Assembly: GCA_017644005.1 (NCBI GenBank)
Contig: JAEPMJ010000005.1
Location: forward strand, 124,001 to 188,000
Reading direction: 5' to 3'
Length of the DNA: 64,000 nt
From: Rhizobiaceae bacterium
GTDB taxonomy: Bacteria > Pseudomonadota > Alphaproteobacteria > Rhizobiales > Rhizobiaceae
The notes beneath the pieces are model-generated. The model saw only the letters and a program-made list of their open reading frames with translations, made no database searches and was not told where the DNA came from. Each line of letters opens with the position of its first letter. The first letter of the stretch is position 1. A program made the position numbers and the translations under genes. Below, piece by piece: positions 34,083 through 43,545 of the stretch.

Positions 34083-34736
34083 ATGTCCGACGAGCGCATG
34101 GCACGTCCGGTTTCCGGCGAAATCATGACTGACAGCCGGCACGACGAAGCGGGCCGGCGGCGTCCGCACGCAGACGACGTAATTGATGCCGATTTCGAGA
34201 CGATACTGCCCAGCAGCCAACCGCGCGCCGAAGAGAGGGGATCGTCCGGTGCCGCAGTGGGTGCTGCACAGCCGGGCATGGACATGTTGCGCACGGCCGA
34301 GCGCAGCGAACGCCGCAATGGCGGCCCCGTCTTCTGGGTTTGCGGGCTGGCTCTTGTGTTCGGCGCGTTCTGGGTGTCCGGCGGACATGCGATCGTCAGC
34401 CGCGACGATGACGCCCGGGGTGCGGCTGCTTTGACGGAGCCGTTCAACCAGCCGCTGCGAATCGTCGATGTCGTCAGCCGTATCGACCGCAGAGGCGAAC
34501 GGTCGTTTCTTCTGGTTGACGGGGCAGTCGCCAATCCCGGTGACCGCCCGGCGCTGGTACCTTCCCTGGCGATAACGGTGACGGGACTCGACGGGCACGA
34601 GACGTACTATTATCTGGGGACGGACGAAAAGGCGCTGGCGCCAGGCCAGCGTTTCGCATTCTCCAGCCGCTTGCATGCACCGGACGGTGGCGTAAAAACG
34701 GTAACGGTCGATTTCAGGAAAGAGGGCGGGAATTAA
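34083..34736 (+). CDS. Single-pass membrane protein, possible DUF3426-type domain
   Basis: A 217-residue protein with a polar N-terminal 78 residues (Arg/Asp-rich), one membrane segment at about residues 81-102, and a C-terminal extracytoplasmic beta-rich domain. Rhizobial genes at this position beside ftsE usually encode MJ0042-type zinc-finger proteins with a C-terminal DUF3426 domain; this copy lacks the expected N-terminal CxxC pairs. The ATG at 34083 fits an AGGCAAAC site. It shares one base with the hpt start (TAATG). Function unknown. Confidence 0.72.
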   Translation: MSDERMARPVSGEIMTDSRHDEAGRRRPHADDVIDADFETILPSSQPRAEERGSSGAAVGAAQPGMDMLRTAERSERRNGGPVFWVCGLALVFGAFWVSGGHAIVSRDDDARGAAALTEPFNQPLRIVDVVSRIDRRGERSFLLVDGAVANPGDRPALVPSLAITVTGLDGHETYYYLGTDEKALAPGQRFAFSSRLHAPDGGVKTVTVDFRKEGGN

Positions 34737-35278
34737 TGCCTGTTGTCCGCGGCAAGGACATCGATGTTCTTTTCAGCGCATCGACAATCGCTCGACGCAA
34801 TCTCGAACTGGCCAAGGAAATCGCCGCCCGCGACTATGATGACCTCCTGGTGGTTTCGATCCTCAAGGGCTCGTTTATCTTCGCGGCCGATCTGATCCGC
34901 GCGTTGCACGATATGGGGCAATGCCCCGAGGTCGAGTTCATTTTCATCTCCAGCTATGGCACGGGCACAACAAGCGGCGAAGTGCGGGTTCTGCGCGACA
35001 TCGACAACGAGGTTGCGGGACGCGACGTGCTTCTGATCGACGACATTCTGGAATCGGGCAAAACGCTCCGTTTCACGCGTGAACTGATGCTCGAGCGCGG
35101 CGCCAAGAGCGTTTCGATTGCCGTGTTGCTCGACAAGCGCGGCAAGCGCCAGACGGAGCTCGACGCCGACTTTGTCGGCTTCGAATGCCCGGACTACTTC
35201 GTCGTCGGGTACGGAATGGACGTCGCGCACGCGTTTCGCGAACTGCCGTTTGTCGGTGTTGTGACGGGCGACGCCTGA
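34736..35278 (+). CDS. hpt: Hypoxanthine phosphoribosyltransferase
   Basis: A 180-residue purine salvage enzyme that converts hypoxanthine (and often guanine) with PRPP to IMP or GMP. The PRPP-binding motif is VLLIDDILESGKT, preceded by the loop FIFISSYGTGTTSG, and the C-terminal base-binding part is DYFVVGYGMD. It overlaps the upstream membrane-protein stop by one base and is followed 18 bp later by a CpdR-type receiver. Confidence 0.95.
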   Translation: MPVVRGKDIDVLFSASTIARRNLELAKEIAARDYDDLLVVSILKGSFIFAADLIRALHDMGQCPEVEFIFISSYGTGTTSGEVRVLRDIDNEVAGRDVLLIDDILESGKTLRFTRELMLERGAKSVSIAVLLDKRGKRQTELDADFVGFECPDYFVVGYGMDVAHAFRELPFVGVVTGDA

Positions 35279-35296
35279 TCGAAAAGCGGAGACACC

Positions 35297-35674
35297 ATGC
35301 CGAACCAGTCCAGGGTTCTGATCGTCGAGGACGACGAATCGGTACGCACATTTACCGCGCGGGCATTGCAGGTCGATGGACACGCAACCGAAACAGCGTG
35401 CGACGGGGAAGAGGGTCTTGACAGGATCAAGGCGAATGCCGGCGGCTTCGACCTGGTGCTTTCAGACATCCGGATGCCGATCATGGACGGTATCGAGATG
35501 GCGGAAACCGCGGCCAGGGCGTTTCCAGGACTGCGCATTCTGCTGATGACTGGCTATGCCGAGCAGCGCGAGCGCGCGGCCGAACTCGGGGGTGTAGTAC
35601 TGGGCGTGGTGCGCAAACCCTTCAGCCTTGCGGAAATCCGTTCGGAAGTGGCGCAGGCGCTGGCGCAGAAATAG
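35297..35674 (+). CDS. cpdR: CpdR-type single-domain response regulator
   Basis: A 125-residue receiver domain with no output domain. The acidic pocket is VEDDE, the phosphoacceptor is D57 in LVLSDIRMP, and the conserved lysine is in VRKPFS. In alphaproteobacteria unphosphorylated CpdR directs ClpXP to the cell pole to degrade CtrA and other cell-cycle proteins. Assignment as CpdR rests on the C-terminal half (LMTGYAEQRERAAEL) and the position beside hpt, as in rhizobia. It ends 10 bp before the convergent DUF4175 gene. Confidence 0.87.
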   Translation: MPNQSRVLIVEDDESVRTFTARALQVDGHATETACDGEEGLDRIKANAGGFDLVLSDIRMPIMDGIEMAETAARAFPGLRILLMTGYAEQRERAAELGGVVLGVVRKPFSLAEIRSEVAQALAQK

Positions 35675-35684
35675 GTTCGGCAGA

Positions 35685-38246
35685 TCACCGCGTTTCCAGG
35701 TTGAGCAGACGTTCCAGATAGTTACGTTCGAGCTCCGGGCTGAGCGCGTTGCCGAGCCGGCGGCGGATCGCTTCCAGGATCTCGCGGGCGCGCTGCCTGT
35801 CGATCTCGTCGGGTACTTTGACGGAGTCACCGAAATCCGGGCCGGTGGTGGCGCGTGGACGGCCGAGCGGGTCATTGTCGGAGCTTTGCTGGCGGCCCCC
35901 TTCCTCGCTGCCGCCTTCCTCCCCCTGCATGGCCTGCTGCATCTGCTGCATCATGTCCTGTGCGCCGCGCCGCAACGCCTCGAGCGCGCGACCCTGCTCG
36001 CCCACGGCACGATTGCCTTCGCCCTCGCCAAGCGCTCCCTCGGCCTGCCCCATGGCTTCGCCAGCCTCGCCGAAACCTTCACCGGGCTGGATACCCATGC
36101 CTTCGAGGCCTTCCATGAGCGATTCCAGCTGCTGCTGCAGTTGTCCCTGGCCTTGCTGAAGCTGACGCAGAGCCTCGGCGAGTTCTTCCGGGGTCATGGG
36201 CTGGCCCTGCCCATTCTGTTGCTGCCCCTGTTGTCCCTGCTGTTGCTGCTGCCCCTGGTTCTGGCCGCGCTGCATCTGGTTGAGCTGGAAGGTCTCGTTC
36301 ATCAGTTCCTGCTGGCGGCGCATCAATTCGCCGAGCTGGTCCATCTGTTCGCGCATCTGGTTCTGGCCGCCCTGGCCCTGATCGGCCTGCTGCTGGCCCA
36401 TGCGCAGGTTGTTCATCATCTGCTCAAGCTGAGAGAGCAGCTGCTCGGCCTGGTCGCGGGCACCTGACTTCGCCAGATCCTCCAGCTGATCGAGCATGCG
36501 CTCCAAATCCGACTGGCGCATTTCGGTGCCGTTTTCCGGCATCTGCTGCATTGCCGAATTGGGGTTCTGCATCGAACGCTCAGCGAATTCGCGCAGGAAT
36601 TCCTGCATCGCCTCGCGCAGTTCTGCCATCAGCTCTTCGATTTCCTCGTCGCTGGCGCCGTTTTCCAGCGCCTGCCTGAGAGCTTCCTGCGCCTGTCGCA
36701 GGCGACGTTGTGCGGCGGTGAGGTCGCTTTCCTCTATGCCAAGCGCGACTTCCCAGAGATAGTCGACGACACCGCGCAGCTCATCGTCCTCTTCGGCCAT
36801 TATCAGCCGCGTGCGAGCGGTCATGATGCCGAGATAGTGAGAAGGGTTGTCGAACGTATCTTCCGGTCGGAGCGTGACTGCATCCATCAGCTCCAGTACC
36901 TGGCGCCGGCGGTTGGCATCGAGCGCGAGCAGCCGGCGCTGTTCGATCACTGCACGTGCAAGCGGGTTGGAGAAGGCGCGCTCAGGCAGTGCGAATTGCT
37001 TCGTTTCCGACCGGCCCTGCTGGCCAGCGGCATCCGTGACCGTCAGGGTCAGGTCGACAGGGACACCTGCCCAGGGATGCTGCGTCAAGTCGCGGTTGGT
37101 CCTGGCAGTGATGTCGCTCGAACCGCGGCGCGGCAGCGCAAGCGGCATTTCCGGCGCGCTATACAGCGGGCGGGCATCGGGTGCAGGGCGCTCGGCGAGC
37201 ACGAATTCGCTTGTAGCTTCGGTTGCGCCGTAATCGTCCTCAATCTCATATTGCAGTTCAACTGCGCCGTTCACGGCCCTTTTCGGATCACCGGCAAAGC
37301 GGATTTGCGGCGCGGTGTCGGGTATGACCTCGAAGGTCCAGCTGCGTAGCGATTCCTCACCGCTCGACAGCGAGAGTATGCCGCTGCGGATGAGCGTGCC
37401 GCTGAACTGGTGTGATGCGGGCACCGGCGCGCCTTCGGGCAGGAAGCCGTCCTCGGGTGCAATTTCCGCGATGCCCGCTTCATCCTCGTAGACCAGTGTT
37501 TCGCGCGCGCCGCCGGTAATGCGCACGGCAAATTCACTGCCCTCGGGAATCCTGAAAATGTCGCGTTCGGAATTCCCCTCGGCGGTGAGGAAAACCGGCG
37601 CGCGGCCTGTATAGGGCGGAGGCGTCACCCAGGCGTCGATGCGGGCCGGTACAGGATCCGCGCCCGCAGGCGTACGGAAGGCGTCGAGGATGCTGCCGCC
37701 GTGCGGCCCGAAGGAATATGCAAAGGCGGTAACAAGCAGCAGCGCGACGAGCGCCCGCGCGCCCCAGGGATCGCGTTCCGGTATGCGGGCGCGGGGCATG
37801 TCGCCCTCGAGACGGCCGAGGCTTTCCGCCATGCGCCGCCGATGCTCCTGCCAGAGTGCATTGGCGAAAGCGTCGCGCTCATTGCCCGAAAGCCGATCGG
37901 CGAGGGTGGTGACCGGCGCATGCCGGAGCGCGTTGCTGCGTTCGATGCGGCGGTCGATCTCAGCCGGTCCGGGTGCGCGGTAGCGCGTCAGCGGCCATGC
38001 TGCGGCCGCCAGACCGAGGCTGAACAAAGCAAGCATTGCGACACGCAGCCAGCCCGGAACCAGCGTAAAAAGACCGAACCAGGCCACGGTGAGGAAGAGG
38101 GCGGCGAGAATGAGCGCCGGCAACGCCAGCGGCCACAGACGTTCGACAACCATCGCAGCCCGGGTAACGGAGCGCGTCCGCCACAGCCGGGAGAACCTGC
38201 CCGTGCCAGGAGCAGCCTGCAAGCGCGTTTCCCTTTCGGCCGCCAT
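35685..38246 (-). CDS. TIGR02302/DUF4175 family large membrane protein
   Basis: At 853 residues this is the longest gene in the window. Two hydrophobic segments lie near residues 38-85, a third near 167-180, and then a long exported part with beta-rich domains. The C-terminal third is low-complexity: Gln/Gly/Met-rich repeats (for example QGQQQQQGQQGQQQNGQ), mixed with coiled-coil heptads from about residue 540 on. TIGR02302 proteins are widespread in Hyphomicrobiales and have no assigned function. It is downstream of lysA on the same strand. Confidence 0.88.
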   Translation of the reverse strand: MAAERETRLQAAPGTGRFSRLWRTRSVTRAAMVVERLWPLALPALILAALFLTVAWFGLFTLVPGWLRVAMLALFSLGLAAAAWPLTRYRAPGPAEIDRRIERSNALRHAPVTTLADRLSGNERDAFANALWQEHRRRMAESLGRLEGDMPRARIPERDPWGARALVALLLVTAFAYSFGPHGGSILDAFRTPAGADPVPARIDAWVTPPPYTGRAPVFLTAEGNSERDIFRIPEGSEFAVRITGGARETLVYEDEAGIAEIAPEDGFLPEGAPVPASHQFSGTLIRSGILSLSSGEESLRSWTFEVIPDTAPQIRFAGDPKRAVNGAVELQYEIEDDYGATEATSEFVLAERPAPDARPLYSAPEMPLALPRRGSSDITARTNRDLTQHPWAGVPVDLTLTVTDAAGQQGRSETKQFALPERAFSNPLARAVIEQRRLLALDANRRRQVLELMDAVTLRPEDTFDNPSHYLGIMTARTRLIMAEEDDELRGVVDYLWEVALGIEESDLTAAQRRLRQAQEALRQALENGASDEEIEELMAELREAMQEFLREFAERSMQNPNSAMQQMPENGTEMRQSDLERMLDQLEDLAKSGARDQAEQLLSQLEQMMNNLRMGQQQADQGQGGQNQMREQMDQLGELMRRQQELMNETFQLNQMQRGQNQGQQQQQGQQGQQQNGQGQPMTPEELAEALRQLQQGQGQLQQQLESLMEGLEGMGIQPGEGFGEAGEAMGQAEGALGEGEGNRAVGEQGRALEALRRGAQDMMQQMQQAMQGEEGGSEEGGRQQSSDNDPLGRPRATTGPDFGDSVKVPDEIDRQRAREILEAIRRRLGNALSPELERNYLERLLNLETR

Positions 38247-38358
38247 CTATGCTCCGCCGAGCGTTGGCGCATGCCGCTCGAATCTTGGGCGCCGCCGAAA
38301 AGAATAGCACCGAACGCGGCAAAGGCGAGGCAAGCAACGAATTCGTGATGAACTCGGC

Positions 38359-39624
38359 TCAGACCCAATCGGGAACGGAATCGAGCCCTATCAGCTCGTC
38401 ATAGGTCGGGCGGCGGCGTACCACATGGTAGCGGTCGCCGCTGACCAGCACCTCGGGCACCAGAAGGCGCGAATTGTAGGTGCTTGCCTGCACTGCGCCA
38501 TAAGCACCAGCGGTCGCAAAGGCGATAAGGTCGTCGGCGGCGAACCGCGGCAGATCGCGGTCCTGGGCGAGGTAATCGCCTGTCTCGCAAACCGGCCCGA
38601 CGACATCGGCGACGATGCGCGGCGTGTCAGGCGCCGGGGCCCGGACCGGACGTATGGTGTGGAAAGCGTCATAAAGCGTGGGGCGGATGAGGTCATTCAT
38701 CGCGGCGTCGATGATAATGAAGTTCTTCGCCCCTCCTTCCTTCACGAAGATCACCTGCGAAACCAGTATTCCGGCATTGGCGGCGATCAGGCGGCCCGGC
38801 TCGAAGATCACCCTGAGGCCGAGCGCCGACATGTGGCGGTGCACGATCTTCGCATAGGCATCCGGCAGCGGCGGTGGCTGGTTGTCGTCCTTGTAAGGAA
38901 CACCAAGTCCGCCGCCGAGATCGACATGTTCGATGGCGTGACCGTCGGCCCGCAATTCACCGACGAGCTGCGAAAGCAGCGCAAAGGCATCGTCAAATGG
39001 CTGCAACTCGGTGATCTGGCTACCGATATGCATGTCGATGCCCGACACATGCAGACCGGGCAGCGCTGCGGCCCGGGCATATGCTTCGCGAGCGCGCTGG
39101 CTCGGAATACCGAACTTGTTCTCGGCCTTGCCGGTCGAGATCTTGTGATGCGTGCGCGCATCGACATCGGGATTGATGCGCAGCGAGACATGAGCGGTCT
39201 TGCCAAGTGCAGTAGCTCGGGCCGACAGCAGTTCAAGTTCCGGCTCGGATTCCACATTGAAGCACAGAATACCGGCTTGAAGTGCGAAATCCATCTCGGT
39301 AGCCGTCTTGCCGACGCCCGAGAACATGATCCGTTCGGGCGGAATGCCCGCCGCCTGCGCGCGGCGCAATTCTCCCTCGGATACCACATCGGCTCCGGCA
39401 CCCAGTCCGGCCAGCAGTTTCAGAACGGCCTGGTTGGAATTCGCCTTCATGGCATAGCAGACCATGGTGTCGAGGCCGGCGAAGGCCTGCGAAAACACGG
39501 TGTAGTGACGCGTCAGGGTGGCTGCCGAATAGCAGTAGAACGGCGTGCCGACCGCCGCCGCGATATCCGGCACCGGTACGTCTTCGGCGTGAAGAACGCC
39601 GTTGCGATATTCGAAGTGGTTCAC
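38359..39624 (-). CDS. lysA: Diaminopimelate decarboxylase
   Basis: A 421-residue PLP enzyme (fold-III decarboxylase) making L-lysine from meso-diaminopimelate. The PLP lysine is K60 in CYAMKANSN, the cofactor-phosphate-binding GGGLGVPY is present, and the C-terminal active-site section has GPVCETGDYLAQDR. It begins 18 bp after the lipoprotein lptM, and argH precedes that; argH-lptM-lysA is a conserved rhizobial order. Confidence 0.95.
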   Translation of the reverse strand: MNHFEYRNGVLHAEDVPVPDIAAAVGTPFYCYSAATLTRHYTVFSQAFAGLDTMVCYAMKANSNQAVLKLLAGLGAGADVVSEGELRRAQAAGIPPERIMFSGVGKTATEMDFALQAGILCFNVESEPELELLSARATALGKTAHVSLRINPDVDARTHHKISTGKAENKFGIPSQRAREAYARAAALPGLHVSGIDMHIGSQITELQPFDDAFALLSQLVGELRADGHAIEHVDLGGGLGVPYKDDNQPPPLPDAYAKIVHRHMSALGLRVIFEPGRLIAANAGILVSQVIFVKEGGAKNFIIIDAAMNDLIRPTLYDAFHTIRPVRAPAPDTPRIVADVVGPVCETGDYLAQDRDLPRFAADDLIAFATAGAYGAVQASTYNSRLLVPEVLVSGDRYHVVRRRPTYDELIGLDSVPDWV

Positions 39625-39642
39625 CGGGAAACTCCGAGGAGC

Positions 39643-39855
39643 TCAGATGAGCGGATCGAGGAAAAAGGGTTTGTCGGCCACCGGCGGTTTGGGCTCCGGC
39701 GGAACGTTGTCGTCGTTGTTCTCGATGGCCTGTTTGCGCGCCTCGGCGGCCGCCTGGAAGGGCGTATCGAGCGGCGCCTTGCGGCCACAGCCCGCAACCG
39801 CCAGTCCGACAAGAACCAGCGCAAAAAGCGCAACCATCTTCCTGTGCGGTGTCAT
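39643..39855 (-). CDS. lptM: Small LptM-type lipoprotein
   Basis: A 70-residue lipoprotein with a signal peptide MTPHRKMVALFALVLVG and lipobox VAGC followed directly by GRKAPL, the LptM hallmark (C-G-R/Q-K/R-x-P-L). In E. coli LptM helps the LptD/LptE lipopolysaccharide translocon mature by promoting its native disulfides. The rest is short and Pro/Asp-rich. The ATG at 39855 was chosen; an extension to 39915 would overlap argH. It lies between argH and lysA. Confidence 0.86.
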   Translation of the reverse strand: MTPHRKMVALFALVLVGLAVAGCGRKAPLDTPFQAAAEARKQAIENNDDNVPPEPKPPVADKPFFLDPLI

Positions 39856-39889
39856 ACGTCCCTGCCACTCATCGTTCCATGCAGCATGT

Positions 39890-41311
39890 CTAGCGAAGAT
39901 TGGCCGGGCGTGCACCCCGTTTCAGACGTTTGCGCCAATAGCGGATCTGGCGTCTCACTTCCGAAGGCGCGGTTCCGCCGTAAGAGGCGCGGCTCCTCAC
40001 CGAACTTGAAACGGAGAGTACGGAAAACACCTCGTCGGTGATCGCGGGGTGGATATTGCGGTATTCCTCGAGGGTCAGTTTGTCGAGCGGCCGCCGTGTT
40101 TTTTCGGCAAGCGCAACGGCGCGACCGGACACATGATGCGCCTCGCGGAAGGGAAGGCCGGCCACGCGCACCAGCCAGTCGGCAAGGTCGGTCGCAGTGG
40201 CGAAGCCAGCGCCGGCGGCCTTCTTCATCGCCGGTTTGTTGACTTCCATATCGCCGACCATGCCAGCCATTGCGGCAAGCATCAGGTCGAGTGTCTCGGA
40301 CGCGTCGAATACAGCTTCCTTGTCTTCCTGCATGTCCTTCGAATAGGCCAGCGGGAGGCCCTTCATGACCGTGAGGAGCGCGACGAGGTCGCCGTTGATG
40401 CGGCCGGTCTTGGCCCGGATCAGTTCGGCGGCGTCCGGGTTCTTCTTCTGCGGCATGATGGACGAGCCGGTGGAGAAGGAGTCCGACAGCCTTACGAAAC
40501 CGAACTGCGGCGTCGACCAGATGACGATCTCCTCGGCCAGACGCGACAGATGCGTGCCGCAGATCGCGGCGACCGACATGAACTCGAGCGCGAAGTCGCG
40601 GTCGGACACGGTGTCGATGGAGTTGCGGGTCGGCTCGCGGAAACCGAGCTCCTTTGCCGTCATCGTGCGGTCGATCGGGAACGAAGTACCGGCGAGGGCG
40701 GCAGCGCCCAGCGGGCTTTCGTCCATCCGGTCGATCGCATCGCGTGCGCGCCACAGGTCGCGGCCGAACATCTCCACATAGGCCATCAGGTGATGGCCGA
40801 ATGTCACCGGCTGCGCCGATTGCAGATGCGTGAAGCCGGGCATGACCGACGACGCATGCTCATCGGCCCGATCAAGCAGGGTCTCGATCAATGTGGCGAG
40901 CGCGGAGGCGGTGCGCTCCAGTGCATCTTTCACCCATAACCTGAAATCAAGCGCCACCTGGTCGTTACGCGAGCGCGCGGTGTGCAGGCGGCCGGCAGCG
41001 GGACCGATCAATTCGGTAAGCCGCGCCTCGACATTCATGTGAATGTCTTCCAGTTCGGGTTTGAAGCTGAACTTACCAGCCTCGATTTCTGACAGGATCG
41101 TGTTCAAGCACTCCGAAATCTTGTTTTGATCCTCGGTCGAAATTATGCCCGTTTCAGCCAGCATTCGGGCATGGGCGAGCGAGCCGCGGATGTCCTGGGC
41201 ATAAAGCTTGCGATCGAAGCCGATTGAAGCATTGATCGCTTCCATGATCGCCGAGGGCCCCGCGGCAAAACGGCCGCCCCACATCTGGTTGCTGGTTTTC
41301 TTGTCGCTCAT
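39890..41311 (-). CDS. argH: Argininosuccinate lyase
   Basis: A 473-residue enzyme of the fumarase/aspartase superfamily, cleaving argininosuccinate to arginine and fumarate. The family signature [12 protein letters not shown] is clear, the catalytic serine loop is within it, and [13 protein letters not shown] lies in the N-terminal half. First gene of the argH-lptM-lysA set. It is divergent from tlpA with a short gap. Confidence 0.96.
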   Translation of the reverse strand: MSDKKTSNQMWGGRFAAGPSAIMEAINASIGFDRKLYAQDIRGSLAHARMLAETGIISTEDQNKISECLNTILSEIEAGKFSFKPELEDIHMNVEARLTELIGPAAGRLHTARSRNDQVALDFRLWVKDALERTASALATLIETLLDRADEHASSVMPGFTHLQSAQPVTFGHHLMAYVEMFGRDLWRARDAIDRMDESPLGAAALAGTSFPIDRTMTAKELGFREPTRNSIDTVSDRDFALEFMSVAAICGTHLSRLAEEIVIWSTPQFGFVRLSDSFSTGSSIMPQKKNPDAAELIRAKTGRINGDLVALLTVMKGLPLAYSKDMQEDKEAVFDASETLDLMLAAMAGMVGDMEVNKPAMKKAAGAGFATATDLADWLVRVAGLPFREAHHVSGRAVALAEKTRRPLDKLTLEEYRNIHPAITDEVFSVLSVSSSVRSRASYGGTAPSEVRRQIRYWRKRLKRGARPANLR

Positions 41312-41359
41312 GATGCTAGTCCGTCGGGACGCTTGGCACGGGGTGTGCTGGAGTTGAAC

Positions 41360-42025
41360 ATGGCCGAAAACGGCTCGAAAAAAACGATATATGCCGCGCT
41401 TGCGGCTGCACTGGCCGCCGGCGCAATCGCAGGTGGGCTTGCGCTATACGTGACCGGTGGCCTGTCTGGCAACATCGTTGCGTCCGCTCCGGAGAACGGC
41501 GGCAGTTGCGAAGTCGATCCCGCGACCCTCGCTTCGGTAGATCAGGCCATTGGCGGTGAGGTCGCAGCCATGGCGCTTGCAGATCCGCCGCAATCGTTGT
41601 CAGCGCTTGCCTTTAACGGTCCGAACGGAAGTGCGATGACGCTTGGCAATCTTGCCGGCAAGACGCTTCTGGTCAATCTGTGGGCGACATGGTGCGCACC
41701 GTGCCGCGCCGAAATGCCGGCACTGGACGAACTGCAGGCCGAGTTGGGTGGCGAAGATTTCGAGGTCGTGGCGATCAATGTCGATACCGGCAGTGACGAG
41801 AAACCGCGCAAATTTCTCGGCGAGATCGGCATCAAATCGCTCGGCTACTACCGCGATGACACGATCGGCGTGTTCAACGACCTGAAAAGGCGCTCGCTCG
41901 CGCTTGGCCTGCCGGTGACCTTGCTGGTGGACGAGAGCGGGTGTCTGATCGCCAACATGAACGGCCCAGCCGAATGGGCGAGCGACGACGCGAAAAGTCT
42001 GGTGCGGGCCGCGATGGGAGGCTAG
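41360..42025 (+). CDS. tlpA: TlpA-type thiol:disulfide oxidoreductase
   Basis: A 221-residue membrane-anchored thioredoxin. A signal-anchor lies at residues 10-33, then an extracytoplasmic thioredoxin-like domain with the active site WCAPC (C112, C115). In rhizobia TlpA is needed for cytochrome oxidase (Cu-A) maturation. A second cysteine pair (C50 and C195 in ESGCLI) may form a structural disulfide. ATG at 41360 with GGAG eight bases upstream. Confidence 0.92.
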   Translation: MAENGSKKTIYAALAAALAAGAIAGGLALYVTGGLSGNIVASAPENGGSCEVDPATLASVDQAIGGEVAAMALADPPQSLSALAFNGPNGSAMTLGNLAGKTLLVNLWATWCAPCRAEMPALDELQAELGGEDFEVVAINVDTGSDEKPRKFLGEIGIKSLGYYRDDTIGVFNDLKRRSLALGLPVTLLVDESGCLIANMNGPAEWASDDAKSLVRAAMGG

Positions 42026-42076
42026 CGACCGGCACCAGGTAAGAAAACCTTATGAATCCGGGTGGATACTGTCGGG

Positions 42077-42895
42077 ATGATCCCAAAAAGGGTCCGCTCG
42101 ATGGTGTCATCAAAGAAGCGCAAGTCGCTCCGGGGCGCACTTATCATCGCCGGTTGCACGGTGGCGGGGACTCTGGCGTGCCTTGCCGTTTCGCTTGCCT
42201 TCACCTGGTATACGTCACGTCATTTGAGCGACGAGGCGCTGCGGCAAGGATTGTTCAATGCCACGGTCCTGCCGATCATCCTTGCCGGCCCGCTGTTTCT
42301 GTATATCTCGGGACTGACGCGCCAGCTGATCATCGCGAACCGAAGGCTGGCGATTATCGCTGCTACGGACAGTTTGACGGCGGTGCTGAACCGGGGCGCG
42401 TTTTCGGCCCGCGTGGATGGCTGGTTGGCGGCGTTGGGCGGCGACGAGGCGGAAAACACCGGCGCTTTGCTCGTCATCGATGCCGACCACTTCAAGAAGA
42501 TCAACGACGAGTATGGGCATATGCAGGGCGACGAGGCGCTGAAGGTCATCGCGCGCGCGATCCAGTCGGCTGTGCGGTCGCGGGATTGGGTCGGGCGGCT
42601 CGGCGGCGAGGAGTTCGGCGTTTTCCTGCCCGGGGCTTCAACCCGTAGCGCCGAGGAAATTGCCGAGCGGGTTCGAACCAGCGTCAGTTCGGTGGCATTT
42701 TCGCCCAAAGGCAAGAAGGTCCCGCTCTCGGTCAGCGTCGGTTGCACCACATTTGTAAAGCCGGTCGATTTCTCCGAAGTGTTCCGAATTGCGGACGAAC
42801 AGCTCTACCGGGCCAAATCGGCAGGCCGAAACAGAGTGGTCAGCGCCCACCTGCGACCGGGGTGGGCCAGCTCCGTTGCGCCCGTGCTTCACTAG
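42077..42895 (+). CDS. Membrane-bound diguanylate cyclase (GGDEF)
   Basis: A 272-residue enzyme predicted to make cyclic di-GMP from GTP. Two hydrophobic segments lie near residues 22-43 and 62-80; the catalytic GGDEF domain follows, with the active-site GGEEF at 176-180 and an intact inhibitory site RSRD at 167-170, so product feedback is expected. The start is uncertain: GTG at 42062, ATG at 42077 or ATG at 42101 are all in frame. The stop at 42893-42895 lies within the convergent LysE reading frame. Confidence 0.9.
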   Translation: MIPKRVRSMVSSKKRKSLRGALIIAGCTVAGTLACLAVSLAFTWYTSRHLSDEALRQGLFNATVLPIILAGPLFLYISGLTRQLIIANRRLAIIAATDSLTAVLNRGAFSARVDGWLAALGGDEAENTGALLVIDADHFKKINDEYGHMQGDEALKVIARAIQSAVRSRDWVGRLGGEEFGVFLPGASTRSAEEIAERVRTSVSSVAFSPKGKKVPLSVSVGCTTFVKPVDFSEVFRIADEQLYRAKSAGRNRVVSAHLRPGWASSVAPVLH

Positions 42896-43535
42896 GCGGT
42901 CTCGGTCGCCAGCCGGTAGCCTGCGTATAGAAAAAGCAACCAAGCGCACCTTCGATCCAGCGCCGCGTGCGCTGGTAGCCCGCACGCACGGGCGCAGAAG
43001 ACAAAAGCAGCGCATACCCGCCGTGGCCGGCGAAAGAGTTCACGAATGCTCCGGCGATGAAGAGAACTGCAATTGAGGCAGGTGCGTCTCCGATGCCGCC
43101 GACGCTGGCAACGGCCAGCCAGAATACGATCGCCTTCGGATTGGTGATCTGGAGCAAAAAACCGGCGAGGGCGGTGCGCCAGACGCTGAGTGGCCGCACT
43201 TCCGCAAGTTTGAGTACCGGCGGCGTGGCAGCTGTTCTGAATGCCTTGTAGGCGAGCCAGACAAGATAGGCGGCGCCGGTTATGCGGATGACCGTCATCA
43301 CGCCGGAGACCTGCGCGAAGACGACCGCAATGCCAAGCACGGTTGCGGTGGCCAGAACGACCGCGCCGCAGGCGACTCCGAACGCAGTGACGACCGAAGG
43401 CACACGCCCGCGGCTGGTTGCCACGCCCATGATGAGCGCCACGCTCGGCCCCGGAGAAATGACGCCAGTCAGCTGGATTGACCAAGCCAGCAGAAGCTGC
43501 GGCAGGTAATCCACCAGAAGGCCAGCACTCATCAT
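42840..43535 (-). CDS. LysE-family exporter, 3' end probably frameshifted
   Basis: A LysE/RhtB-type amino-acid exporter with about six membrane segments. Early sequence is typical (GVISPGPSVALIMGVA). The frame ends at 42840, giving a C-terminus (GWRPRPPSEARAQ) unlike the family. In the adjacent frame the end would read LYAGYRLATETA and stop at 42892, as normal. A one-base loss in the five-A run at 42931-42935 explains this; six bases would restore it. The start is ATG 43535, 10 bp after the hbd stop; an ATG at 43532 is also possible. Confidence 0.82.
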   Translation of the reverse strand: MMSAGLLVDYLPQLLLAWSIQLTGVISPGPSVALIMGVATSRGRVPSVVTAFGVACGAVVLATATVLGIAVVFAQVSGVMTVIRITGAAYLVWLAYKAFRTAATPPVLKLAEVRPLSVWRTALAGFLLQITNPKAIVFWLAVASVGGIGDAPASIAVLFIAGAFVNSFAGHGGYALLLSSAPVRAGYQRTRRWIEGALGCFFYTQATGWRPRPPSEARAQRSWPTPVAGGR

Positions 43536-43545
43536 TATCGCGACG

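Noticed and set aside
38425-40041. 538-residue plus-strand open frame
   Set aside because: It is antisense to lysA and lptM; no family-like features.
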